A DNA stretch of 34,149 bases, from NCBI RefSeq assembly GCF_000308775.1, contig NZ_BAGJ01000257.1, forward strand, positions 1 to 34,149. The letters run 5' to 3'. The position numbers were made by a program, and so were the translations under genes. This DNA is from Nocardia testacea NBRC 100365 (GTDB lineage Bacteria > Actinomycetota > Actinomycetes > Mycobacteriales > Mycobacteriaceae). The notes below the pieces were generated by a model that worked only from the letters and a program-made list of their open reading frames with translations, searched no databases and was not told the DNA's origin. Shown here piece after piece: positions 8,230 to 15,813 of this stretch. Every line of letters starts with the position of its first letter. Position 1 is the stretch's first letter.

Positions 8230-9018
8230 CTAGACGGAGGGAGCGCCGAGATCGGTGAACGAGCCGCCGCGCCCGGCCCCGGCGGTGAATCGCTCGACAC
8301 CGGATGCCGCTTCGGCCAGGGAAATGACTCCGTGCTCCCATTCGTTGGCGATCGCCTCCTGTTCGGTCATCCCCTCCTGCTGCAGCAGCGAGAGCCGGTC
8401 GTGCCGCTGACAGGTCCGCGGGAACCGCGCGATCTCGGCGGCGAGTGCTTCGGCGGCCGCCCGTTCCTCCCCCACCGGGACGACACGGTCGGCCAGGCCC
8501 ATCGCGTGCGCCTCCGCCGCATCCACGGGCCGCCCGGTGAGCACCATGTCCATGGCCCGCCCGGTGCCGATCAGCCGCGGCAGCCGCACCGTACCGCCGT
8601 CGATGAGCGGAACTCCCCACCGCCGGCAGAAGACACCGAATACCGCGTCCGCGGCGGCCACCCGCAGATCGCACCAGATCGCCAGTTCCAGCCCACCGGC
8701 CACCGCGTGACCGGCGACCGCGGCGATCACCGGTTTGCTCAGCTGCATGCGGGTCGGCCCCATGGGCCCGCGGCCCTTCGCCGAGAGCGGATTGGCACGT
8801 TCGGTACCGACGGCCTTGAGATCGGCACCGGCACAGAAGTTTCCGCCCTCGCCCCACAGCACCGCCACCGCCGCCGAGTCGTCGTTCTCGAAGGCGGTGA
8901 ACGCGTCGTACAGGGCGGTGCCGGTGGGTCCGTCGACCGCGTTACGGGCCTGCGGCCGGGACAGGACGATGGTGAACACCGGTCCGTCCCTTTCGATTCT
9001 CACGGGTGCGCCGGTCAT
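8230..9018 (-). CDS. Crotonase / enoyl-CoA hydratase family protein
   Basis: A 262-residue acyl-CoA enzyme of the crotonase fold. The oxyanion-hole segments are present: NFCAGADLKAV and VAGHAVAGGLELAIWCDLRV. At the place where hydratases have the first catalytic Glu (FGxPE), this protein reads VFGVFCRRWGVPLIDGGT, a known RRWGVPL-type subgroup without that residue; classical hydratase activity is therefore doubtful. I chose the ATG at 9018 because GAAGGGA precedes it at proper distance; an in-frame ATG at 9042 lies upstream of that signal. No pathway partner is adjacent, so the substrate is unknown. Confidence 0.88.
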   Translation of the reverse strand: MTGAPVRIERDGPVFTIVLSRPQARNAVDGPTGTALYDAFTAFENDDSAAVAVLWGEGGNFCAGADLKAVGTERANPLSAKGRGPMGPTRMQLSKPVIAAVAGHAVAGGLELAIWCDLRVAAADAVFGVFCRRWGVPLIDGGTVRLPRLIGTGRAMDMVLTGRPVDAAEAHAMGLADRVVPVGEERAAAEALAAEIARFPRTCQRHDRLSLLQQEGMTEQEAIANEWEHGVISLAEAASGVERFTAGAGRGGSFTDLGAPSV

Positions 9019-9223
9019 AGTCGTCCCTTCGTTCGCGGTCACCGCCCGAGCCTATGACCTCGGACGCGCTCCCGGGCCGATCCACACCGATCGGGCCCGC
9101 CCCGTTTCCCCGGTCCGCTCCGCGAGTGCGCGATCCGGTCCCACACGCCCGGCGCGGCACCGCGAATGTCCCCTGCGGTCCGGCGGGATCATCAGTAGGC
9201 GGCGGCCGACCTCGGACACGCGG

Positions 9224-10447
9224 TCATCGCACAGCGGCACCGGATCCGGCGGAACGGATACGGGCGGAGGTGGTCTCGGTACCGAGCAGGCCGAATGCCT
9301 GCAATGCCAGATACAGTTCGGCCGACTGGCGCGGGTCGGTGGTGTCGCGGCCGGTGAGATCCCGGACCTTGCGCAGCCGATAGCGGACCGTATTGCGATG
9401 GCAGTGCAGGCTTTCGGCGACAGCCGCGGCCGATCCGCCGTAGCGGTACCAGGATTCGAGCGCAGCAATCAGATCTGCCCGTTCGGCGACCGGTTGGTCG
9501 AGCAGTGGACCGAGGATCTGTGCGGCGGCCCGCCGTCCGGCCTCGGGAACGGCGACGAGAAGGTGGGCGACCGGTTCGTCGCCGAAACGGACCGTGGCGG
9601 CCGAACCCGGCCGCACCGACCGGGACGCCAGACGTGCCTCGATCAATGCCGCGGTGATGCTGTGCGGTGTCGTGAAGGAGGCACTCAGACCCACCCGGCC
9701 GGTCACACACGCCGAGATCGTGGCCCGGGCGCGGTCGAGTGCTTCCGCGGAGGCCGCCGACAGGAACCCGATATACGCATCGGTCTGGGCGTCCCACACC
9801 GAGCGGACCCCGATATCGCGTAGCGCAGCGGTGAGCCTGCCCGGCAGCGGCGCAGTGGGTTCGGTATCGATGGCGACCACCGCGAACGCCCCGCGTTCGG
9901 GGAAACCGAGAGTGCGCAGCACGTCGAGAACGCGGGCGGGGTGACCGGAATGGTCGTCGAACAGGGTGCGGATCAGCCGGCTCTGGATCTGGGCGTCGGT
10001 ATGCGCGAGCAGCACCTCGGTTTCCCGGTAGGACTCGACGGCCGCGTCGGAGTACAGATCGACCAACTCCCATAGGCGGGTGGCCAGCTCGTGCAGCCGG
10101 GCGTCTCCCGGCCCGGCCGACCAGTTGGTCAATTCCTCCCAGATGAGCCGGCCGCCCAGCCGATAGGCGTGCAGCAGGCTCGCGACCGGGATTCCCTGTT
10201 CGGCTTTGAGGCGTCCCGCGGCGCGGGCCGGCCGGAGCCGCAACGGGCCCGTTCCGGCCAGCGCCTCGATCACCGCGGTGAGATTTTCCCGGCAGGTGCG
10301 GTACAGCTGATCAGCGGTCAGCAGCCCCGGCTCCCCGTAGGCCGGATCGGCCGCCGTGATCCGGCCGACCAGTACATCGGTCAGCGCCTCGACGGAATCG
10401 GCGAGCGCGGCGGCCAGGGGCGCCGCCGGCGGCGCGGGCGTGCTCAT
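9224..10447 (-). CDS. PucR-family transcriptional regulator
   Basis: A 407-residue cytoplasmic regulator. The N-terminal 170 residues resemble the RsbRD-type sensor domain found in this family (YRTCRENLTAVIEALAG, then GIPVASLLHAYRLGGRLIWEE). A GGDEF-like middle domain follows. The C-terminal PucR helix-turn-helix is clear: ALESWYRYGGSAAAVAESLH and CHRNTVRYRLRKVRDLTG. PucR-type proteins usually activate a neighbouring catabolic gene when its substrate is present. This one is divergent from an aldehyde dehydrogenase gene, and a perfect palindrome lies between them. The ATG at 10447 begins MSTPAPPAAPLAAAL; in-frame GTG codons further upstream would overlap the operator region. Confidence 0.88.
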   Translation of the reverse strand: MSTPAPPAAPLAAALADSVEALTDVLVGRITAADPAYGEPGLLTADQLYRTCRENLTAVIEALAGTGPLRLRPARAAGRLKAEQGIPVASLLHAYRLGGRLIWEELTNWSAGPGDARLHELATRLWELVDLYSDAAVESYRETEVLLAHTDAQIQSRLIRTLFDDHSGHPARVLDVLRTLGFPERGAFAVVAIDTEPTAPLPGRLTAALRDIGVRSVWDAQTDAYIGFLSAASAEALDRARATISACVTGRVGLSASFTTPHSITAALIEARLASRSVRPGSAATVRFGDEPVAHLLVAVPEAGRRAAAQILGPLLDQPVAERADLIAALESWYRYGGSAAAVAESLHCHRNTVRYRLRKVRDLTGRDTTDPRQSAELYLALQAFGLLGTETTSARIRSAGSGAAVR

Positions 10448-10493
10448 ACTGGAACAGTCTAGCCACCCGGCCGTGACCCACACCACGCCGCTT

Positions 10494-10509
10494 TTGTGCC
10501 GAGGCACAA
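10494..10509. promoter_or_regulatory. Candidate PucR operator
   Basis: TTGTGCC-GA-GGCACAA, perfect 7-bp arms and a 2-nt centre, in the region between the divergent regulator and aldehyde dehydrogenase genes: 47 bp from the first start codon and about 106 bp from the second. Confidence 0.6.
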
Positions 10510-10615
10510 CAGCGGGCCGCGGATGACGCAACGCCGACACATTCCCTTCGGGCACCGGCACAGCCACACTGTTTCCTACTCGGATCATCGGATCTCAGCT
10601 ACGGAGTGTGCCCAC

Positions 10616-12331
10616 GTGCAGCCAGAACAGGCCGTCACGGCCGACACGGTCATCGACACCGCGCTCGCCGAACTCGCCGACGGCGAACAGAGATGGTCCC
10701 GGCTGCCCCTGACCGGACGGCGGGCCCTCCTGGACCGGATGCGTACCCTCACCGGCCGGCATGCCCGCGAATGGGTCGATGCGGCGGTGCGGATCAAAGG
10801 ACTCGATCCCAAGTCTCCACTGGTGGGCGAGGAATGGCTGTCCGGGCCCTATGTCTTCGCCACGAGCCTCACCGCGGTGTCACGGACCCTCGAATCCCTG
10901 GAACGCGGTGTGAGCCCCCTCGCGAACGCGACCTTCGGCAGCGCCGCCGGCCGGGTGACCGTGCGCGCACTCCCCGCGGGCCTCTACGACGAACTCCTGC
11001 TCAGCGGTTTCCGCGCCGAGGTGTGGTTGCAGCGAGGCGTCGACGCGGCCACCGCCCGGGCCCGCGCGGGCCTGGCCCAGCTCGACCCCGCCCGCACCCA
11101 CGGGATCGGCGCGGTACTGGGGGCGGGGAACATCACCTCGATCGCACCGCTGGACACGATCTACGAACTCATCGCGCACAACCGTGTGGTGGCGCTGAAA
11201 CTGAACCCGGTCACCGACCCGCTGTTACCGGTGCTCGAGAAGATCTTTGCGCCGCTGATCGAGCTCGGCGTGGTGCGGGTGCTCACGGGTGGCCCCGAAG
11301 TCGGCGGGCAACTGGTGACCCATGAGCGGATCTCGCACGTCCATATGACCGGCAGCGCCGCGACACACGACGCCATCGTCTGGGGTACCGGCCCCGCGGC
11401 GGCCGAACGGAAGAAAGCCGGCACTCCGCTCCTGGACAAACCCATCAGCAGCGAGCTCGGCGGCGTATCCCCGACAATCGTGCTGCCCGGCGAATGGAGT
11501 ACCGCCGACCTGGAATTCCAGGCCGAGCACATCGCCACCCAGCGGCTGCACAACGGCGGCTACAACTGCGTGGCCACGCAGGCGGTGCTCGTATCCGCGG
11601 ACTGGCCACAGAAGGACGCCTTCCTGGCCGCCCTCACCGCGGCCGTCGATCGGGCGCCGAATCGCCACGCCTACTATCCGGGCAGCGACGACCGGGTCGC
11701 CGGGGCGCGGGTGGGCTACCCGGATGCTCGCCGGCTCGGCCGCCGCGGCGAGCGATTGCTGGTCACCGGACTGGACCCGGATACGGACGAAGCCCTGTTC
11801 ACCTCGGAGTACTTCGCACCTGTCCTCGGCATCGTGGAACTACCCGGCAGCGGAGCCGATTTCGCCCGCACCGCGGTGGACACCGCCAACGAGAAGTTCA
11901 CCGGCACCCTCGGGGTGAACATCGTCGCGCACCCGGACACCATCGAGGCGCTCGGCACGGAGTTCGACGCCTCGATCGAGCGGCTGCGCTACGGCACCGT
12001 CGCCGTGAACGCGTGGACCGCGGTCGGTTACCTGACGCCCACCGCGAGCTGGGGCGCGTATCCGGGCCATACGCTCGACGATGTGCAGAGCGGTATCGGC
12101 GTGGTGCACAACGCCTGGCTGATCGAGGGGATCGAGCGCACCGTCGTACGGGGCCCGTTCCGGCCCGCGCCGCGATCGGTGCTGCACGGCGAGTGGTCAC
12201 TCACCCCCAAGCCCCCGTGGTTCGTCTCCAACCGGACCGCCGCGCGGACCGGGCAGCTGCTCACCGATTTCGCCGCCGATCCGCGCTGGTCGCGCCTGCC
12301 CGCGATCTTCGCCTCCGCGCTGCGCGGTTGA
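10616..12331 (+). CDS. Aldehyde dehydrogenase family protein
   Basis: NAD(P)-dependent oxidation of an aldehyde to an acid, in the cytoplasm. The fold markers are present: GAVLGAGNITSIAPLD, VALKLNPVTDP (cofactor-binding Lys), HVHMTGSAATHD, the catalytic Glu in SSELGGVSPTIV (about 280), and the nucleophile in HNGGYNCVATQ (Cys about 318). At 571 residues it is longer than the usual 480-500. The start chosen is GTG at 10616, preceded by GGAG at 10603-10606; a longer frame from 10496 would overlap the palindrome. The divergent PucR regulator suggests substrate-induced expression. The substrate is not known. It converges on the MarR gene. Confidence 0.88.
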   Translation: MQPEQAVTADTVIDTALAELADGEQRWSRLPLTGRRALLDRMRTLTGRHAREWVDAAVRIKGLDPKSPLVGEEWLSGPYVFATSLTAVSRTLESLERGVSPLANATFGSAAGRVTVRALPAGLYDELLLSGFRAEVWLQRGVDAATARARAGLAQLDPARTHGIGAVLGAGNITSIAPLDTIYELIAHNRVVALKLNPVTDPLLPVLEKIFAPLIELGVVRVLTGGPEVGGQLVTHERISHVHMTGSAATHDAIVWGTGPAAAERKKAGTPLLDKPISSELGGVSPTIVLPGEWSTADLEFQAEHIATQRLHNGGYNCVATQAVLVSADWPQKDAFLAALTAAVDRAPNRHAYYPGSDDRVAGARVGYPDARRLGRRGERLLVTGLDPDTDEALFTSEYFAPVLGIVELPGSGADFARTAVDTANEKFTGTLGVNIVAHPDTIEALGTEFDASIERLRYGTVAVNAWTAVGYLTPTASWGAYPGHTLDDVQSGIGVVHNAWLIEGIERTVVRGPFRPAPRSVLHGEWSLTPKPPWFVSNRTAARTGQLLTDFAADPRWSRLPAIFASALRG

Positions 12332-12359
12332 TCTCGCCCGAGCGCACCGTATCGGGCCG

Positions 12360-12917
12360 TCAGGCCAATCCACCCAGCCATCCTGCGGCATCGAGCCGGA
12401 AGGCCCCCGGCGTCGCCACGGCGCGCAGATCGTCCTCCATTGCGCGGATGCGGTCTTCCCCGCGCTCACGCGCCCAGTTCCCGCGCAGCCGGTCGAAGAT
12501 CTCGGCCGAGCGGGTCAGCGCGTCGAAGCCCTGCGTGGTGAGGCGGACGAGGCGACGCCGGGTATCGGCGGGATCATCGGCACGTTCGGCGTATCCGAGC
12601 GCGACCAGGCGATCCACCGTTTTTCCGGCGGCTTGTTTCGAGATCCCCAGGCGACGGCCGATATCGCTGGCCGAGGCCCCGTCGGCGCCGATGGCCTGCA
12701 TGGCGAAACCGTGCGCGGGCCGCACTTCCGGGTGTCCCTGCCGAGCCAGTTCGGTGTGCAGTTCGTCGATCAGTGTCCGGAATCCGGCGAAAAGCAGCAG
12801 CGGCAGCTCGTAACCCGCCCGCGGCGGGCCGGCCGAAGGCGGGACGGCCGGGACACCCTTGGCATAACCGTCAACCTGGTTTACTATCTCCGGGTAATCG
12901 TCAACCATGTTGTCCAT
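12360..12917 (-). CDS. MarR-family transcriptional regulator
   Basis: A 185-residue winged-helix repressor. The core reads AMQAIGADGASASDIGRRLG, ISKQAAGKTVDRLVALGYAE, then RADDPADTRRRLVRLTTQG, the standard MarR recognition helix and beta-wing. It is divergent from an AhpD-like gene whose start lies only 12 bp away. Starts at 12917 (MDNMVDD) and 12908 (MVDD) are both possible; neither has a clear ribosome-binding site, so the mRNA may be leaderless. Two operator-like repeats overlap the first codons, consistent with repression of itself and of the divergent gene. The ligand is unknown. Confidence 0.86.
   Translation of the reverse strand: MDNMVDDYPEIVNQVDGYAKGVPAVPPSAGPPRAGYELPLLLFAGFRTLIDELHTELARQGHPEVRPAHGFAMQAIGADGASASDIGRRLGISKQAAGKTVDRLVALGYAERADDPADTRRRLVRLTTQGFDALTRSAEIFDRLRGNWARERGEDRIRAMEDDLRAVATPGAFRLDAAGWLGGLA
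12870..12914. promoter_or_regulatory. Paired candidate MarR operators, 30 bp apart
   Basis: GTCAACCTGGTTTAC (12870-12884) is a 7-1-7 inverted repeat with one mismatch. GTCAACCATGTTGTC (12900-12914) repeats its left half and keeps 5 of 7 pairs. The start-to-start spacing of 30 bp is close to three helical turns. Both overlap the 5' end of the marR coding region and the likely promoter of the AhpD-like gene. Confidence 0.55.
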
Positions 12918-12929
12918 CTTAGGAGAAGT

Positions 12930-13436
12930 GTGTTCACCGCCCACACCCTGGAGACCGCTCCGCCCGCCGCCCACTCGGCGATGCGCGCCCTGCAGAGCAC
13001 CACCGGTACGGTGCCCGACGCCGTACGCCGCCTGGCCGGATCACCCGAGCTGCTCAACGGATTCCTCGCGATGAGCGCCAGTTTCGAAGGGTGCACGCTC
13101 GATTCGACGGCGCGGGAGGTCGTCATCATGACCGTCGCCGTACGCAACGACTGCCATGTGTGCATCGCCATGCACACCGGGAAACTCCGCAAACTCGGCG
13201 CGCCGCCGGAAATCGTCTCCGCCCTGCGCGCGGCCGCACCCCTTCCCGACGCGCGACTCGAAGCGATCCGCGTGTTCACCCTCGACGTCCTCGCCACCGC
13301 GGGCGGCGTGGACGACGCATCCGTCACCGCGTTCATGGCCCAGGGATACACCGAACGCAATGCGCTGGAAGTCGTTCTCGGTATCGGCACCTACACGATG
13401 TCGACACTGGCCAACCGCCTCGTGCGCGCCGCATGA
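12930..13436 (+). CDS. Carboxymuconolactone decarboxylase / AhpD-like protein
   Basis: A 168-residue all-helical protein with the AhpD core VRNDCHVCIAMHTGKLRKLG: a CxxC pair (Cys 75, Cys 78) and His 82. In AhpD this motif gives thiol-dependent peroxidase or reductase activity; other relatives are decarboxylases or of unknown use. The downstream DARLEAIRVFTLDVLATAGG and ERNALEVVLGIGTYTMSTLA segments also match the family. GTG at 12930 is chosen because AGGAGA lies just upstream. Control by the divergent MarR regulator suggests a role in oxidative or electrophile stress, which is an inference. Confidence 0.84.
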   Translation: MFTAHTLETAPPAAHSAMRALQSTTGTVPDAVRRLAGSPELLNGFLAMSASFEGCTLDSTAREVVIMTVAVRNDCHVCIAMHTGKLRKLGAPPEIVSALRAAAPLPDARLEAIRVFTLDVLATAGGVDDASVTAFMAQGYTERNALEVVLGIGTYTMSTLANRLVRAA

Positions 13437-13442
13437 CCGCCG

Positions 13443-13469
13443 CCCCGGCGGCGCCGGATACCGCCGGGG
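13443..13469. terminator. Hairpin between convergent AhpD-like and TetR genes
   Basis: Perfect 9-bp stem CCCCGGCGG / CCGCCGGGG with a 9-nt loop, 7 bp after the plus-strand stop and about 30 bp from the minus-strand stop; probably bidirectional. Confidence 0.6.
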
Positions 13470-13497
13470 ACACCCAAGGGGATCAGTTGCAGGTCGA

Positions 13498-14070
13498 TCA
13501 GCCGGCCCCCCGGACCGGAACGGAGGTAAGCGCCCGCCGGGCCAGCGCGAGCCATCGGAGCTGCTCCGTTTCCGGGATCGTATCGACGGGCGCGGTGGCC
13601 ATCAGCAGGATCACATCATCGGTGGTGACATCGGAGTAGAGCGAACCCTCCCGGTGCGCCGCCGCGACCAGCCGATCCACCGCGAGGCGACCGCGGTCCC
13701 GGATCTCCCCCAGCGCGTCCTCGGCCAGTGGGGCCACCGCGAACCGGAACAGTCGCTCCTGTTTCATCTCGAGCACCACACTCCGCAGTAGCGCGAGCAA
13801 CTCGTCGATGGCCGGCGCGGCGCCGGTCTCGACCCGCAGCAATGCCGCGTCCAGCGACCCGGCGATCGTCTCGGCGAGATCGGCCACGGCCCCCTCGATG
13901 AGATCCTGTTTCGCCGGGAAATGCCGATAGAGCGTCCCCACCGCGATCCCCGCCGCGGCGGCGATCTCGTCCATACCGATCCCGGGCCCGCGCTCGACCA
14001 CCAGTGTCCGCGCCGCCGCGATGATCGCCTCCCGATTGCGCACCGCGTCCGCGCGCCTGCCCCCGGCCAT
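13498..14070 (-). CDS. TetR-family transcriptional regulator
   Basis: A 190-residue repressor. The N-terminal helix-turn-helix is clear (AAARTLVVERGPGIGMDEIA, then AAAGIAVGTLYRHFPAKQDL), with a C-terminal ligand domain typical of the family. The ATG at 14070 is favoured by a GAGGGAG about ten bases upstream; GTG at 14079 is the alternative. It is divergent from an SDR gene. The intergenic DNA has two 15-bp palindromes of the same type, so it probably represses both itself and the SDR. The effector is unknown. Confidence 0.88.
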   Translation of the reverse strand: MAGGRRADAVRNREAIIAAARTLVVERGPGIGMDEIAAAAGIAVGTLYRHFPAKQDLIEGAVADLAETIAGSLDAALLRVETGAAPAIDELLALLRSVVLEMKQERLFRFAVAPLAEDALGEIRDRGRLAVDRLVAAAHREGSLYSDVTTDDVILLMATAPVDTIPETEQLRWLALARRALTSVPVRGAG

Positions 14071-14101
14071 CCGTACCAACTCCCTCGCCTTGCCGACAAA
14101 A

Positions 14102-14116
14102 TGAACTACCGGTTCA
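14102..14116. promoter_or_regulatory. Candidate TetR operator 1
   Basis: TGAACTACCGGTTCA: arms TGAAC / GTTCA with a 5-nt centre. It lies 32 bp upstream of the tetR start. Confidence 0.6.
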
Positions 14117-14124
14117 CTTTATCG

Positions 14125-14139
14125 TGAACGACACGTTCA
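14125..14139. promoter_or_regulatory. Candidate TetR operator 2
   Basis: TGAACGACACGTTCA: arms TGAACG / CGTTCA with a 3-nt centre. It shares 12 of 15 positions with operator 1 and lies 23 bp from it, just ahead of the SDR start. Confidence 0.65.
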
Positions 14140-14158
14140 TCTTAGATGGGAGCCGACC

Positions 14159-15061
14159 ATGTGGACCGAAGCAGATATCCCCGACCTGGGCGACCGGATC
14201 GCCGTCGTCACCGGAGCCAATACCGGGCTCGGATTCGAAACCGCCCGCGCATTGGCCGAGCACGGCGCCACCGTCGTCCTGGCCTGCCGCGATCCGGACC
14301 GCGCCGCCGCGGCCGCCGACCGCATCACGGCGGCCGCACCGCTGGCCCGCATCGATCGCGTACCACTCGACCTGGCATCGCTCGGGTCGGTCCGCACGGC
14401 GGCGGAGCTGATCCGCGATCGTTACTCCCACCTCGACCTGCTGATCAACAATGCGGGCGTGACCGGCTTGACCGGCGTGACCGAAGACGGCTTCGAGGCG
14501 CAGTTCGGTATCAACCACCTCGGCCACTTCGCGCTGACCGGACTACTGCTGGACCGCCTCGTCGCCGCGCCGGCCGCGCGCGTGGTGACCGTCAGCAGTA
14601 TCGGCCACCGCTTCGGCCGGATAGATGCCGCCGACCCGGCCGCGCCGAGTGGAAACGCCTACGGCAAATCGAAATTGGCGAACCTGCTGTTCACCTACGA
14701 ACTGGCGCGTCGCCTCACCGGCACCGCGGCCACCGCACTCGCCGCCCACCCCGGCGGTGCGAGCACCGAGGTGTTCCGCTACTCCTCCGTCGCGTTCCGG
14801 CTGCCGAACCTCGCCATCGCCCGGCTCTTCGGCCGGACCCCGGCCATGGGTGCGCTACCGACACTGCGTGCGGCCACCGATCCGCTGGCCGTGGGGGGCG
14901 ACTATTACGGGCCCACCGGCCTCTTCGAAATCCGCGGCTATCCGGATCGGGTGCGGTCCAGTGCCCACGCACACGACCGGCACCGGCAGGCGAGTCTCTG
15001 GTCGGCCTCCGAAGAACTGACCGGTGTGCGGTTCGCTGTCAGCGGAACCTCCGGCACCTGA
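14159..15061 (+). CDS. Short-chain dehydrogenase/reductase (retinol dehydrogenase-like)
   Basis: A 300-residue NAD(P)-dependent oxidoreductase. The cofactor site is TGANTGLGFETARALAEHGA (about 19-38). NNAGVTGLTG follows, then VVTVSSIGHRFG, and the active site AYGKSKLAN with Tyr 168 and Lys 172. Overall it resembles the branch annotated as light-independent retinol/protochlorophyllide reductase-like SDRs, whose substrates vary. The ATG follows a GGGAG by about seven bases. It is probably under control of the divergent TetR regulator through two operators. The substrate cannot be assigned. Confidence 0.88.
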   Translation: MWTEADIPDLGDRIAVVTGANTGLGFETARALAEHGATVVLACRDPDRAAAAADRITAAAPLARIDRVPLDLASLGSVRTAAELIRDRYSHLDLLINNAGVTGLTGVTEDGFEAQFGINHLGHFALTGLLLDRLVAAPAARVVTVSSIGHRFGRIDAADPAAPSGNAYGKSKLANLLFTYELARRLTGTAATALAAHPGGASTEVFRYSSVAFRLPNLAIARLFGRTPAMGALPTLRAATDPLAVGGDYYGPTGLFEIRGYPDRVRSSAHAHDRHRQASLWSASEELTGVRFAVSGTSGT

Positions 15062-15067
15062 AACGGC

Positions 15068-15088
15068 GTAATCTTGTAATCAAGTAAT
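15068..15088. promoter_or_regulatory. Triple GTAAT direct repeat upstream of the 15112 gene
   Basis: GTAAT occurs at 15068, 15076 and 15084, an exact 8-bp period. The central copy lies inside the inverted repeat CTTG-TAAT-CAAG (15073-15084). This AT-rich element is 24-44 bp before the start codon and looks like a binding site for a small dimeric DNA-binding protein. Confidence 0.55.
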
Positions 15089-15111
15089 TCCCCTAGCTGA
15101 GAAGGTGCACC

Positions 15112-15735
15112 ATGAGACATGGACAACGGGGGCGTGGATTCGGCCGGCCCGGCGGCTGGCAACAGGCCGACCTACCGGACGCCGCCGACGCGGCCGATTG
15201 GTTCGCGGGACGGCTGCCCAGCGACTGGTTCACCGGCAGTCCCGCCATCGAGATCGACCGGGACGAGATCGTGGTGGTCGGCGAGCTCCCCCTGCCCGCC
15301 ACGGAGTCCGGCGCGGACGAGAAGCCCGCGGCCACCGAGGCGACGGCCGGCGGCGACGAGACCGGCCGCACTGTTCCGAAAGCGACGAAGCAGGGGGCGG
15401 TGGCCCGTTTCCGGGAGACCACCCGGGCCGCGCGGATGCAGATCGCCGACGAGGCCCAGCAGCGCTACGGCCGCAGTGTGGCCTGGGGTGTCTCGGTCGA
15501 CGGTGAGCGGATTCTGTTTACCCACCTGGCGGTACCGGTGATGACGCGGCTGCGCCAGCCGGAGCGCAAGGTGCTCGATACGCTCGTCGACGCGGGAGTC
15601 GCGCGGTCCCGGGCCGACGCGCTGGCCTGGACGGTGAAGCTGGCGGGTGAGCACACGCAGAGCTGGCTGGAGGAATTGCGCACCGCCATGCGCAAGGTCG
15701 AGGACCTTCGGTCCGAGGGCCCGCAAGGGCTCTGA
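15112..15735 (+). CDS. Hypothetical protein with possible ribbon-helix-helix-like C-terminus
   Basis: A 207-residue soluble protein of no named family known to me. The N-terminal half is acidic and low in complexity (about 60-90 rich in Ala, Glu and Thr). The C-terminal half is better ordered: ARMQIADEAQQRYGRSVAWG, then ERKVLDTLVDAGVARSRADA and a helical tail. The segment LDTLVDAGVARSRADALAWT resembles the second half of actinobacterial ribbon-helix-helix-like proteins (LVEAGxxRSRSEA). That suggests DNA binding, and the GTAAT repeats just upstream may be its own site; both are inferences. The ATG follows AGAAGG by six bases. A strong hairpin separates it from the convergent methyltransferase gene. 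Confidence 0.7.
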   Translation: MRHGQRGRGFGRPGGWQQADLPDAADAADWFAGRLPSDWFTGSPAIEIDRDEIVVVGELPLPATESGADEKPAATEATAGGDETGRTVPKATKQGAVARFRETTRAARMQIADEAQQRYGRSVAWGVSVDGERILFTHLAVPVMTRLRQPERKVLDTLVDAGVARSRADALAWTVKLAGEHTQSWLEELRTAMRKVEDLRSEGPQGL

Positions 15736-15774
15736 CTCACGACCCGGCCGGCCGCATCCGGGTTCCGGCACGAT

Positions 15775-15805
15775 CGTCGTCCTCCGGCGCCGCCGGAGGA
15801 CGACG
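15775..15805. terminator. Strong bidirectional hairpin terminator
   Basis: Perfect 14-bp stem (CGTCGTCCTCCGGC and its complement) with a 3-nt loop, in the 78-bp gap between two convergent genes. Confidence 0.75.
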
Positions 15806-15813
15806 CCGGCATA

